Shown piece after piece: positions 6,042 through 12,084 of a stretch of 12,084 nt of DNA; within the stretch, counting starts at the first letter, position 1, and every line of letters starts with the position of its first letter. The position numbers and the translations under genes were made by a program. Source of the stretch: Dysgonamonadaceae bacterium (GTDB lineage: Bacteria; Bacteroidota; Bacteroidia; Bacteroidales; Azobacteroidaceae); the NCBI GenBank assembly GCA_031261015.1, contig JAISKG010000027.1, forward strand, positions 1-12,084, written 5' to 3'. Under the pieces are notes generated by a model. It had not been told where the DNA came from, did not search any database, and saw nothing but the letters and a program-made list of their open reading frames with translations.

Positions 6042-9000
6042 TTATCTCACTACGATTTTTCGGACAATTGATCCGCGATCGTCGCTTACTTTCACGATAT
6101 ATATGCCCGAAGTTGTTACCGGATAACGGATTGCGGCTGTGGAAAGATGAACTTCGTTGATCAACGTACGTCCTTGCGCATCGGTAATTTTAACCGTGCG
6201 GAGCGGCGAACCGTCTTTCGATACGATTTCAATGCTACGGTTGCTGCCGTTGACAGTTACATTGCCTTGCTCGGGCGTCGTGAAGCCGGTCGGCGCGTTG
6301 TAGAAGCTCAAGTAGAAGCGGCCTTCGAGGTAAGTGTCGTTTTCGTTCTTGTCGAAGGTGTAGCTTGATTGCATCGTCAAGTCGATGACAGCCGGCGCTT
6401 TCGTGTCGTGGAGCAGTACTTTCCGTCTGTCGAAATCGTTGAAGCCTTCAAATGCCAGTGTAATTTCGCCCGTCAGCGAAGTGCGGATCGCGAGCGGAAC
6501 TACTTCATCCAGCGAGCCGATCGAGTTGATGTCGAGCGCATAACCGTCGCTTGAACGGGTATAAACGACCAGCGGTTCGTCCATACATTCGGGACAAGCA
6601 AATTCGCCGTTGTCGTAAGCTTCCTGATTAGCGGCAATGGCGCTTTCCTTGTCGAGGAAGAGTTGGTAACTGTCCTCATCGGGATTGTATGTGTTATCGG
6701 CGTCGGTGCGGTAAAGAACGATCGCTTTGCTCAGTTCTTCGCCTCGCGAAGCCATAATCTGCAAGGAATGAATCACGGGGTCTTCAGAAACACCGGCGCT
6801 ACGAAGCATTTCGCTTGCCAAGGTCGAAGTGACGGTTTGCTTAATATTGGCGACGACTGTCGGGTTGGCGACTTTGGAAACGAGGATTACCGATTGCATG
6901 GGTGCAACGCGCGGAGCCGAAGTCAAAGCAGTAGTCGGATCGGTGTTGTACCATGTTTCGCCTACTTTAAGATAGGAAACAAAATTGTTCATCACCCCGT
7001 CAGAGCCGCCGACGCCCGAAGCCAGTTTGTATCCTTGCCAGATTTGCGTATTGTTGGCCGTCAGGAAGGTATTCATATCCAGATGCGCCATAAACGGGTT
7101 TCCTGCCAGAAGTGGTTGGTTCGCGGCAGGGCAAGCCGAAGTGGCCAACGTGACATTGCCGCTCGCAGCCAAAGGCTCGTAGATGAAACGGTGCCGGTTA
7201 GTACGGGTCAACGTTCCTGTCGGCGCTTTATTCGGATCGATCGTTCCGTTGAGCCGGTAATAGTAATATCGCGTATCATTTTTCGGGAAATGGACGGTCA
7301 CGGCGTCGTGATTGGTATATTCCGTGCCGATCTTGTTGTACCAGATGGCCATTCCTTGGCCGGCAGCTAATGAAATGTCGGATGTATTGAAACGTCCTGT
7401 CCATGCGTAAGTAGCTGTTTGCGAAGTTTGAGGATTCGGCCGGTTGAAGAACATCGGATCGTAGATGAAGCCGTCGGTAATCGGATTCGGATTCGTAACA
7501 TAATAGTCGCCGGTGTACATGTTTTGTAGCGGGGCGGAGATCATGTACCAGCGGTTGGCTGTCACGCCCAGATCGACGTAGGCTTTCACGTAATGCAGCG
7601 AGTCGGTGCGGGCAATTTCCGATCCTCCGAGGAAGTGGATGTTGTTGCAAGCGGCGTCGCTGGCTTTCATCGGCGTATATTCGGTGATCGAGCTGTCGAG
7701 ATTCGGGTAGCGGATCGACGACATACTGCCCGGCGAAACGATCGTCACATTGGTACAACTTCCCGGAAATTTATACGTAGCGGCATCGCCGGAGTATGAA
7801 ATCGTACCGGGATACGTCCAGTTGGTAGCGTTGTTGTAATTATTGTCGGCCGAGCCGTTCCAAACCAAGGTATCGGGAATCAGGTAACTTTTTCCTGTCC
7901 AGACTTGTGGCAACATGAAAATACCATTGTCGATCTTTAAGTAACGTGTTTCGGCGGCTGTCGTTCCGATTTGTGTGACGGGACAGGGATTGCCGGTATA
8001 AACAGGCGTAGGACTGCCGACGGAAGGATCGGTCGTGTACCAGTAATAAGTATAAGACGAGTTGTTGGGCAAAGCCTGAATGTAGCCGACATCGCCCTTG
8101 CAGGCGCGCGCCGGAGCAACCGAGTAGCTTTCCAACGAATAGTTGTTGGAGTATTTACATTCGGGTTTCGTTGCGATAAATCCGCTACCGTTATTATTAA
8201 GTACGAAACGCAAATTCGCCGAGTTGCCGGTAAATCCGGTGACGGTATGGGTGATCACTTTGGCGGCTCCCGCGTTGAGGTTGCCCGCTTCGTTCCAGTT
8301 GAGGGCCGTGCGGTTGACGAACGCATTGGTGGCCGTATTAAATTCCTGTACCAGAATCGTAATCGGACCGGTAAATACGGCGTCGCCGATGTTGCGAACC
8401 GTGAAGCTAACCGTTGGGTTGGAAGGCGTGGTAGTGATGGTATAACTATTCACATCCAACTCGAGGTCGGGGCCGAAACGAAACATTTTTCCTTCGTTGC
8501 TCAATTGCGTTTCCTGTTGCAACAAATTGTTGAACGGTTGACGGCGAACGCCGTTTTTATCGACGAAGTAAGCAGCCATAGGCATAGGACGGGAAGGAAT
8601 CGTTAAGTCTGCGTTAACGAAAGTCGGATTGTAAATAAATTGGTTCCAGACTTTACGTGCAGGCGCCCAAGGACTGGAAGGATCGTTGCTTTTGAAGATA
8701 CGGACGTGTCCGCGCGCGTAATGGGAAGCATTAGGGTCACTCCAATCTATAGGAGGATTAGTTTCGGAAGTATCTTCTATACTTCCAACAATAATGATCT
8801 CTGCTTGTCCGTCATTATCGGCATCAACTACGATCGGATATTCGATTCCGGTACCCGACCGGCTGGGAAAACTCACCAAATCCGTATGGGTCGTTCCGTC
8901 CATGATCCGTAAGTCGCGTTCGTCGCGATAAACCAATTCAGCGCTCCCGTTTTGATCAAAATCAAACAAGGAAAGAGAAGTCTGAGCCGACCCGTCGTTG

Positions 9001-10502
9001 ATAGGTTCCTGCCACAACGTAGATAAGCGGGTGTTCAAAGGATTGGAAGGTTTATAGGTAAAAGCGAAGAGAATATCGTCGCCGGAAGCACTCGTAGGAC
9101 CTCCCGTTACAAAAACCATATCCAAATTGCCGTCGCCGTCAATATCTCCGATCAAAGGAATAGGGGTTCTTCCTGCACCATTCGAAGATACTACTTTTTT
9201 AGCTTTGACGGCTCCGGTAGCTGCATCGGACACATAAACTACTACATTGGTTCCGGAACCTGTGTTGGTTATTATATCCAATTTACCGTCGCGATCCATA
9301 TCGGCCAAACACGTATTTCCATACTGAGGAGCTGTCCAATCAGCGACGCCTGTGTAATCAGGGTCTCCCGGATTAAAAGTCGGGGGAGTCATAGTGCGAA
9401 CCAGCGTAGCCGTATTCCCTGCCGTGCCGGTCGTGTTGGTAATTGTTACGTCATAAATGCTACCGTAAGCAACTGCATAAATTTTGCCGTTGTTGAATAG
9501 ATCTGCTGCCGACCAATAATCAGGGTAATTTGCGGTAATAGTTGCCAGTAAATTTCCTGTGGCTGCATTGAGCACTCGTCCCAAGCACAGGATTTCCGGA
9601 ATCCCGTCGTTATTCAGGTCGGCAAACGTAACTTTGCAACCTAAGCTTACACTTGTAGTAAGTTGTGCATCGCTTGTCCATACCGGCGTATTGAGGGCCG
9701 CACCGGTCAAATTCGGATTATAAGCTCTCAGGTAACCGTCGGCTTCCAACACCACCACTAAGGCTGTCGGCGTTCCTCCTATGGGTACTCGCGCAATACT
9801 GTAATTGTTGCCGTCCCAACGAAACCATTCTACGGTTTGAATGGTTTTCCATTTGGTTAAGCTTGTTCCGTTGTATTTGAATATGGCAATTTTATGAGCA
9901 GGTCTGGCCGCGCTAGCTCCGCTGGCAATCGGTTGCGACGTTAACGGATTTGTTCCCAAATCAAATTCGGTCACAAAAATTTCCGGTCGCCCGTCGGCTA
10001 TTTGATCTACATCTCCGGCTAAAGGAGTTTGATATGGACTATAGAGCGCATCCGAAGATTGAAATTCTTGGATACTAAACGTAAAAGGTAACTGCGGTAA
10101 TACGCAGCCTGCCTTAATCATATCGAAGGCGTTATTGCTCACATTGATATACACCCAAGCCGATTGCGTTGTCGTACAAGCCATGCTGTAGCGTAAGCTG
10201 TCCTGTCCGTAAAATCCGGCGGTGGGCGTGTAACGAATCGTGTGGTCGGCCAATACGGTAGCGGTTCCATGTGTGGGTGCAGTCGTTACCGACACCCAGA
10301 TCGAAGCGGGAGTACAGGTACCCAACTCGTTTTCGTGCGGGATGTCGATCACAAGGGCAGTGCCGGGTGAAGTAAAGACATTCAATGGGTAGGCTTTGAA
10401 GTCGGGTTCTTGCGCCCGTGCTGTGGTTCCGCAGAGGAGCGCCAAAAGGAAGAGCAGGATGTTCCGCCCTTCCTTAAAGGTTCGTAACAATTTTTGTTCC
10501 AT
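6042..10502 (-). CDS. Large T9SS cargo protein with Ig-like and FG-GAP-like repeats
   Basis: A 1486-residue secreted protein. Signal peptide 1-30 (ending TTARA before QEPD). Residues ~32-122 form an Ig/cadherin-like module (HGTATVLADHTIRYTP, GFYGQDSLRYS). From ~160 to 575 there are about six FG-GAP/VCBS-like repeats with calcium-loop motifs, for example FADLNNDGIPEI (293-304), LADMDRDGKLDI (399-410), IGDIDGDGNLDM (451-462) and VDADNDGQAEI (559-569), suggesting an integrin-like propeller. Residues ~680-790 resemble a CARDB-type adhesion module. The 980-1400 region is typical linker and beta-rich sequence of Bacteroidota surface proteins and contains a CPEC motif at 1303-1306. The last ~70 residues, ending GIYIVKVSDDRGSIVRKIVV-R, are a type A T9SS C-terminal sorting domain. 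Export is Sec to periplasm, then T9SS to the surface. No catalytic domain is recognised; an adhesin role is inference. Confidence 0.9.
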   Translation of the reverse strand: MEQKLLRTFKEGRNILLFLLALLCGTTARAQEPDFKAYPLNVFTSPGTALVIDIPHENELGTCTPASIWVSVTTAPTHGTATVLADHTIRYTPTAGFYGQDSLRYSMACTTTQSAWVYINVSNNAFDMIKAGCVLPQLPFTFSIQEFQSSDALYSPYQTPLAGDVDQIADGRPEIFVTEFDLGTNPLTSQPIASGASAARPAHKIAIFKYNGTSLTKWKTIQTVEWFRWDGNNYSIARVPIGGTPTALVVVLEADGYLRAYNPNLTGAALNTPVWTSDAQLTTSVSLGCKVTFADLNNDGIPEILCLGRVLNAATGNLLATITANYPDYWSAADLFNNGKIYAVAYGSIYDVTITNTTGTAGNTATLVRTMTPPTFNPGDPDYTGVADWTAPQYGNTCLADMDRDGKLDIITNTGSGTNVVVYVSDAATGAVKAKKVVSSNGAGRTPIPLIGDIDGDGNLDMVFVTGGPTSASGDDILFAFTYKPSNPLNTRLSTLWQEPINDGSAQTSLSLFDFDQNGSAELVYRDERDLRIMDGTTHTDLVSFPSRSGTGIEYPIVVDADNDGQAEIIIVGSIEDTSETNPPIDWSDPNASHYARGHVRIFKSNDPSSPWAPARKVWNQFIYNPTFVNADLTIPSRPMPMAAYFVDKNGVRRQPFNNLLQQETQLSNEGKMFRFGPDLELDVNSYTITTTPSNPTVSFTVRNIGDAVFTGPITILVQEFNTATNAFVNRTALNWNEAGNLNAGAAKVITHTVTGFTGNSANLRFVLNNNGSGFIATKPECKYSNNYSLESYSVAPARACKGDVGYIQALPNNSSYTYYWYTTDPSVGSPTPVYTGNPCPVTQIGTTAAETRYLKIDNGIFMLPQVWTGKSYLIPDTLVWNGSADNNYNNATNWTYPGTISYSGDAATYKFPGSCTNVTIVSPGSMSSIRYPNLDSSITEYTPMKASDAACNNIHFLGGSEIARTDSLHYVKAYVDLGVTANRWYMISAPLQNMYTGDYYVTNPNPITDGFIYDPMFFNRPNPQTSQTATYAWTGRFNTSDISLAAGQGMAIWYNKIGTEYTNHDAVTVHFPKNDTRYYYYRLNGTIDPNKAPTGTLTRTNRHRFIYEPLAASGNVTLATSACPAANQPLLAGNPFMAHLDMNTFLTANNTQIWQGYKLASGVGGSDGVMNNFVSYLKVGETWYNTDPTTALTSAPRVAPMQSVILVSKVANPTVVANIKQTVTSTLASEMLRSAGVSEDPVIHSLQIMASRGEELSKAIVLYRTDADNTYNPDEDSYQLFLDKESAIAANQEAYDNGEFACPECMDEPLVVYTRSSDGYALDINSIGSLDEVVPLAIRTSLTGEITLAFEGFNDFDRRKVLLHDTKAPAVIDLTMQSSYTFDKNENDTYLEGRFYLSFYNAPTGFTTPEQGNVTVNGSNRSIEIVSKDGSPLRTVKITDAQGRTLINEVHLSTAAIRYPVTTSGIYIVKVSDDRGSIVRKIVVR

Positions 10503-10707
10503 GAAAAATAAATGTTTAAAGTTTTAAGTAATATTTTGTTTTAAGTTTTAAAAGCACAAAAAAATCCCCTTCCGCCATTAGGGTGAAAAACCGGAAATGA
10601 CAGAAAACGATCTCAGTTTAGTGATCTTCCTCAATTTGTCTAAAGTTTTAAGTAATAAATGTTTAAGTCGTTCGTATTATAGGAACAATCCTTACGGTTG
10701 TCCATAT
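10503..10707 (-). promoter_or_regulatory. Long 5' leader of the T9SS cargo gene
   Basis: The predicted transcription start near 10707 leaves a leader of about 205 nt. A 16-bp sequence (TAAAGTTTTAAGTAAT on the plus strand) occurs twice, at 10517-10532 and 10641-10656. A G+C-richer core lies between them, with a possible short stem TTCCG/CGGAA. No recognised riboswitch or upstream ORF is seen. Confidence 0.45.
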
Positions 10708-10713
10708 ATTCGG

Positions 10714-10744
10714 CAAAGGTAGTGAAAAGATTTTTATTTGCAAA
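10714..10744 (-). promoter_or_regulatory. Bacteroidota promoter of the T9SS cargo unit
   Basis: On the minus strand, TTTG (complement of 10741-10744) is followed after 19 bp by TACCTTTG (complement of 10714-10721). Both match the Bacteroidota -33 TTTG and -7 TAnnTTTG consensus, the best promoter match in the window. Confidence 0.78.
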
Positions 10745-10766
10745 ATAATTTATATGAGTTCAAAAA

Positions 10767-10951
10767 CAGTCCGAAGGACTGCAATGTGAATAACCCCGTG
10801 CAAGCGAAGCGCAGCTCGGGGTACAGAGGCATACTCACTCTGCCGGAACTCCGTATAGGAGTTCAACCACTGCGTGGTTGAGGGTATGGTCAGGCATTTC
10901 TCACCCCGCATTGCATGCGGGGTTATTCACAGTAAACGCCATTCGGCGTTT
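10767..10951. repeat. Multi-hairpin palindromic element 2
   Basis: A chain of hairpins within an outer inverted repeat: CAGTCC-GAA-GGACTG (10767-10781); GTGAATAACCCCG (10786-10798) pairing with its complement at 10918-10930; CCCCG/CGGGG (10794-10821); AACTCC/GGAGTT (10847-10863); TCAACCAC-TGC-GTGGTTGA (10863-10881); ACCCCGCA/TGCGGGGT (10903-10923); and AAACGCC/GGCGTTT (10934-10951). The left half TAACCCCGTGCAAGCG... closely matches element 1 at 2183-2216 (one deletion, two substitutions). The two halves of this copy have diverged in sequence while each keeps its own local hairpin. No ORF is supported. It lies between the divergent promoters of the T9SS unit and the 56-codon ORF. Confidence 0.85.
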
Positions 10952-10993
10952 TGCTTAGTGTCAATAATCGCCGACAGGTATTGCAAGGCGTAG

Positions 10994-11013
10994 GGGCGAA
11001 AAATTTTTCGCCC
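10994..11013. repeat. 20-bp perfect palindrome
   Basis: GGGCGAAAAA is followed directly by its reverse complement TTTTTCGCCC. The right half forms the left edge of the promoter cassette described at 11004-11075. It could be an operator-like site or a remnant of a repeat element. Confidence 0.8.
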
Positions 11014-11072
11014 TCGCACAGGAGCAATTAAAAAAAGCGTTATCTTTGCAATCGAATCCAAAAACTTATAAT
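11004..11072 (+). promoter_or_regulatory. Promoter/5'UTR cassette, copy A
   Basis: A stretch upstream of the 56-codon ORF is almost identical to 11508-11577: four mismatches and one 1-nt indel over ~73 bp including the start codons. It contains TATCTTTG (11041-11048), an exact Bacteroidota -7 box, 24 bp before the ATG at 11073. No TTG is seen at -33. The similarity ends at the start codon. Confidence 0.75.
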
Positions 11073-11243
11073 ATGAGCGCTATTATTGAAGAAATAGATG
11101 TGGCTATTCCGTTGAATATACATGAGCCGTTTCCTGTCGGTTTTGAAAATGCCATACCCTTAGAAATCGTTGTGAATAGAGGTTATGACCAGCTTAGTGA
11201 ATTTTATGGAGTTAATATGCGAGAACTGGTATACCGTACATGA
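11073..11243 (+). CDS. 56-residue hypothetical protein, possibly frameshifted
   Basis: The ATG at 11073 lies directly after promoter cassette A, which favours it over the in-frame TTG at 11046 that overlaps the -7 box. The product begins MSAIIEEIDVAIPLNIHEPF and ends GVNMRELVYRT. I recognise no family. After the stop codon, the +1-shifted frame continues without interruption for 15 codons (11242-11286: DNIVYIHRIVPSALI, stop 11287-11289), a protein-like sequence that would follow VYR smoothly. The gene may therefore be a frameshifted longer protein of ~70 residues, or a genuine short one. The tail vaguely recalls the C-terminal strands of RelE/ParE-like toxins, but that is weak. A hairpin element follows. 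Confidence 0.5.
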   Translation: MSAIIEEIDVAIPLNIHEPFPVGFENAIPLEIVVNRGYDQLSEFYGVNMRELVYRT

Positions 11244-11306
11244 TAACATTGTTTATATTCATAGAATCGTACCATCTGCTTTAATATAAATATCCCACAC
11301 GCATAA

Positions 11307-11450
11307 GCCGCGTAGTGGCGACACTATTTTCAGACAGGTTGCACCGCTACGCGGCGCAGGGATGAATTGACGTCCTGCGACCGGGGGTTACGCACAGCCC
11401 TTTGGGCTTGTGCTTACCCCCGGCTATAATGCTTTGCGCCCGCTGGGCGC
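11307..11450. repeat. Multi-hairpin palindromic element 3
   Basis: A third chain of hairpins: GCCGCGTAG (11307-11315) with CTACGCGGC (11347-11355); GCAGG/CCTGC (11356-11378); a long imperfect stem, 11381-11400 with 11404-11423, beginning CCGGGGGTTA and closed by a TTT loop; and GCGCCC-GCT-GGGCGC (11436-11450). Architecture resembles elements 1 and 2 (tandem GC-rich hairpins with a (C/G)GGGGTTA core) but direct sequence identity is low. It fills most of the gap between the 56-codon ORF and the DUF5618 gene. Confidence 0.75.
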
Positions 11451-11507
11451 TTACCGGAGCAATCGGAGGAAGCGGATAATAGGAACTCAAAAAAAGAATT
11501 AACCAAT

Positions 11508-11577
11508 TTTTTCGCTCCCGCATAGGAGCAATTAAAAAAAGCCTTATCTTTGCAATCGAATCCAAAAACTTATAATT
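11508..11577 (+). promoter_or_regulatory. Promoter/5'UTR cassette, copy B
   Basis: This is the near-identical partner of 11004-11072. TATCTTTG at 11545-11552 is an exact Bacteroidota -7 box, 25 bp before the ATG at 11578. It differs from copy A by four substitutions and one extra T just before the start codon. Confidence 0.78.
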
Positions 11578-11979
11578 ATGACGGAAATACAACATCCTAT
11601 TCGCGAAGCGGAACGCTACTTACAAAACGCAAGAGAAATCCTGTCGAAACAAGCCGGAAAAGACGGAAATTATTACAGTGATAAAAAATATGTGAGAATG
11701 GCAGGGCATGCGGCGTGGTGCGGCGTTCTCGTCGCTCTTGATGCTGCATTGGGCGTAAAAAAATGCTTGAAAAGACGCCAACGGCCGGAGTTTAAAGATT
11801 ATCAAGAGGCTGTAAGCAAAATAGATGGAAAAATGAATCGTCCCTTGCTAAATTCCTACGAAACGCTTCATAAAGTGCTTGGCTATGATGGCAATTTGAA
11901 TTATGGCATTGTTCAATCCGGATTAAAAGAAGCGCAATATATTATTGATTGGGCAGAAAAAAACTACCAAAATAATTAA
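11578..11979 (+). CDS. DUF5618 family protein
   Basis: A 133-residue cytoplasmic protein, predicted mostly alpha-helical and without signal peptide or membrane segment. Residues 6-30 (HPIREAERYLQNAREILSKQ...) form an amphipathic helix, followed by YVRMAGHAAWCGVLVALDAA (40-59), the most conserved-looking segment, and a C-terminal helix NYGIVQSGLKEAQYIIDWAE. This matches my memory of the Bacteroidota DUF5618 family, whose function is unknown. The R-x3-H in YVRMAGH recalls the catalytic motif of HEPN ribonucleases, but the spacing is short of the usual R-x4-6-H, so that link is speculative. The gene has its own promoter cassette. The next gene starts 38 nt downstream with no promoter box between, so a two-gene operon is likely. 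Confidence 0.8.
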   Translation: MTEIQHPIREAERYLQNAREILSKQAGKDGNYYSDKKYVRMAGHAAWCGVLVALDAALGVKKCLKRRQRPEFKDYQEAVSKIDGKMNRPLLNSYETLHKVLGYDGNLNYGIVQSGLKEAQYIIDWAEKNYQNN

Positions 11980-12017
11980 AGCCTCTTTTAGGTTTTTAGT
12001 ATAAAAACGATATATTT

Positions 12018-12084
12018 ATGGTAACAATAGCTTTAATTGAAAAAGGGAAAGATGGTACTTTTGGTATTTTTACGCCCGATATAA
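12018..12084 (+). CDS. HicB-like protein, 5' end only
   Basis: The first 22 codons of a gene that runs off the window. The N-terminus reads MVTIALIEKGKDGTFGIFTP-DI, matching the first beta-hairpin of HicB-like proteins (degraded RNase H fold), where a strand, a K-D-G-turn and a second strand precede the usual 'P(D/G)' segment. Many Bacteroidota relatives carry a C-terminal helix-turn-helix and act as antitoxins or regulators. Only the hairpin is visible here, so the call is tentative. It is probably co-transcribed with the DUF5618 gene. Confidence 0.5.
   Translation, partial: MVTIALIEKGKDGTFGIFTPDI

Noticed and set aside
6663-8606. Long plus-strand ORFs (up to 235 codons) opposite the T9SS cargo gene
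   Set aside because: They are antisense shadows of a well-supported 1486-codon gene with signal peptide, repeats and sorting domain; their translations are Arg/Val-rich and show no family resemblance.
10503-10713. Known riboswitch in the T9SS leader
   Set aside because: I see no conserved core of a known riboswitch class; only AT-rich repeats and weak stems are present.
11347-11595. Minus-strand ORF of 82 codons over hairpin element 3
   Set aside because: It runs through palindromic repeat and the promoter of the DUF5618 gene and overlaps its start; the translation looks like repeat-derived sequence with no recognisable domain.

Overview
The window looks like a chromosomal segment from a Bacteroidota genome, probably order Bacteroidales. 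The evidence is a very large secreted protein ending in a type IX secretion (T9SS) type A sorting domain, a PorT-like outer-membrane barrel, lipoproteins with Bacteroidota-style signal peptides, a DUF5618 protein, and several promoters with the Bacteroidota -7 box TAnnTTTG (two also with a -33 TTG or TTTG at 19-20 bp). Genus and species cannot be fixed from the sequence alone.

Layout. Positions 1-2036 (+ strand) hold the 3' part of an outer-membrane beta-barrel gene followed by a lipoprotein with LVIVD-type propeller repeats, probably one envelope operon. Positions 2037-2469 are gene-free and carry a 21-bp AT-rich tandem repeat and a 216-bp nested palindrome. Positions 2470-3909 (+) encode an APC-family amino-acid permease. 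A perfect 14-bp terminator hairpin separates it from two convergent genes: a META/HslJ-like lipoprotein (3971-4435, -) and an L,D-transpeptidase (YkuD) lipoprotein (4492-5529, -). Positions 5673-10502 (-) are a two-gene unit: a 1486-residue T9SS cargo protein with an Ig-like module and FG-GAP-like repeats, then a 111-residue protein with a PAGDG-membrane-basic tail. The unit has a good promoter about 210 bp upstream of the first start codon and an intrinsic terminator after the last gene.

Positions 10745-11577 are a repeat-rich intergenic zone. It holds two more multi-hairpin elements (one clearly related to the 2159-2374 palindrome), a 20-bp perfect palindrome, and two nearly identical promoter/5'UTR cassettes whose similarity stops exactly at the start codons of two unrelated genes: a 56-codon ORF that may be frameshifted, and a DUF5618 gene. 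The DUF5618 gene is followed closely by the first 22 codons of a protein whose N-terminus resembles HicB-like proteins.

Most genes are ordinary cell-envelope functions. The most unusual material is non-coding: the palindromic hairpin family, which shows paired base changes between copies that keep stems intact, and the duplicated promoter cassette. The PAGDG-tailed small protein linked to the T9SS cargo is also worth a look.
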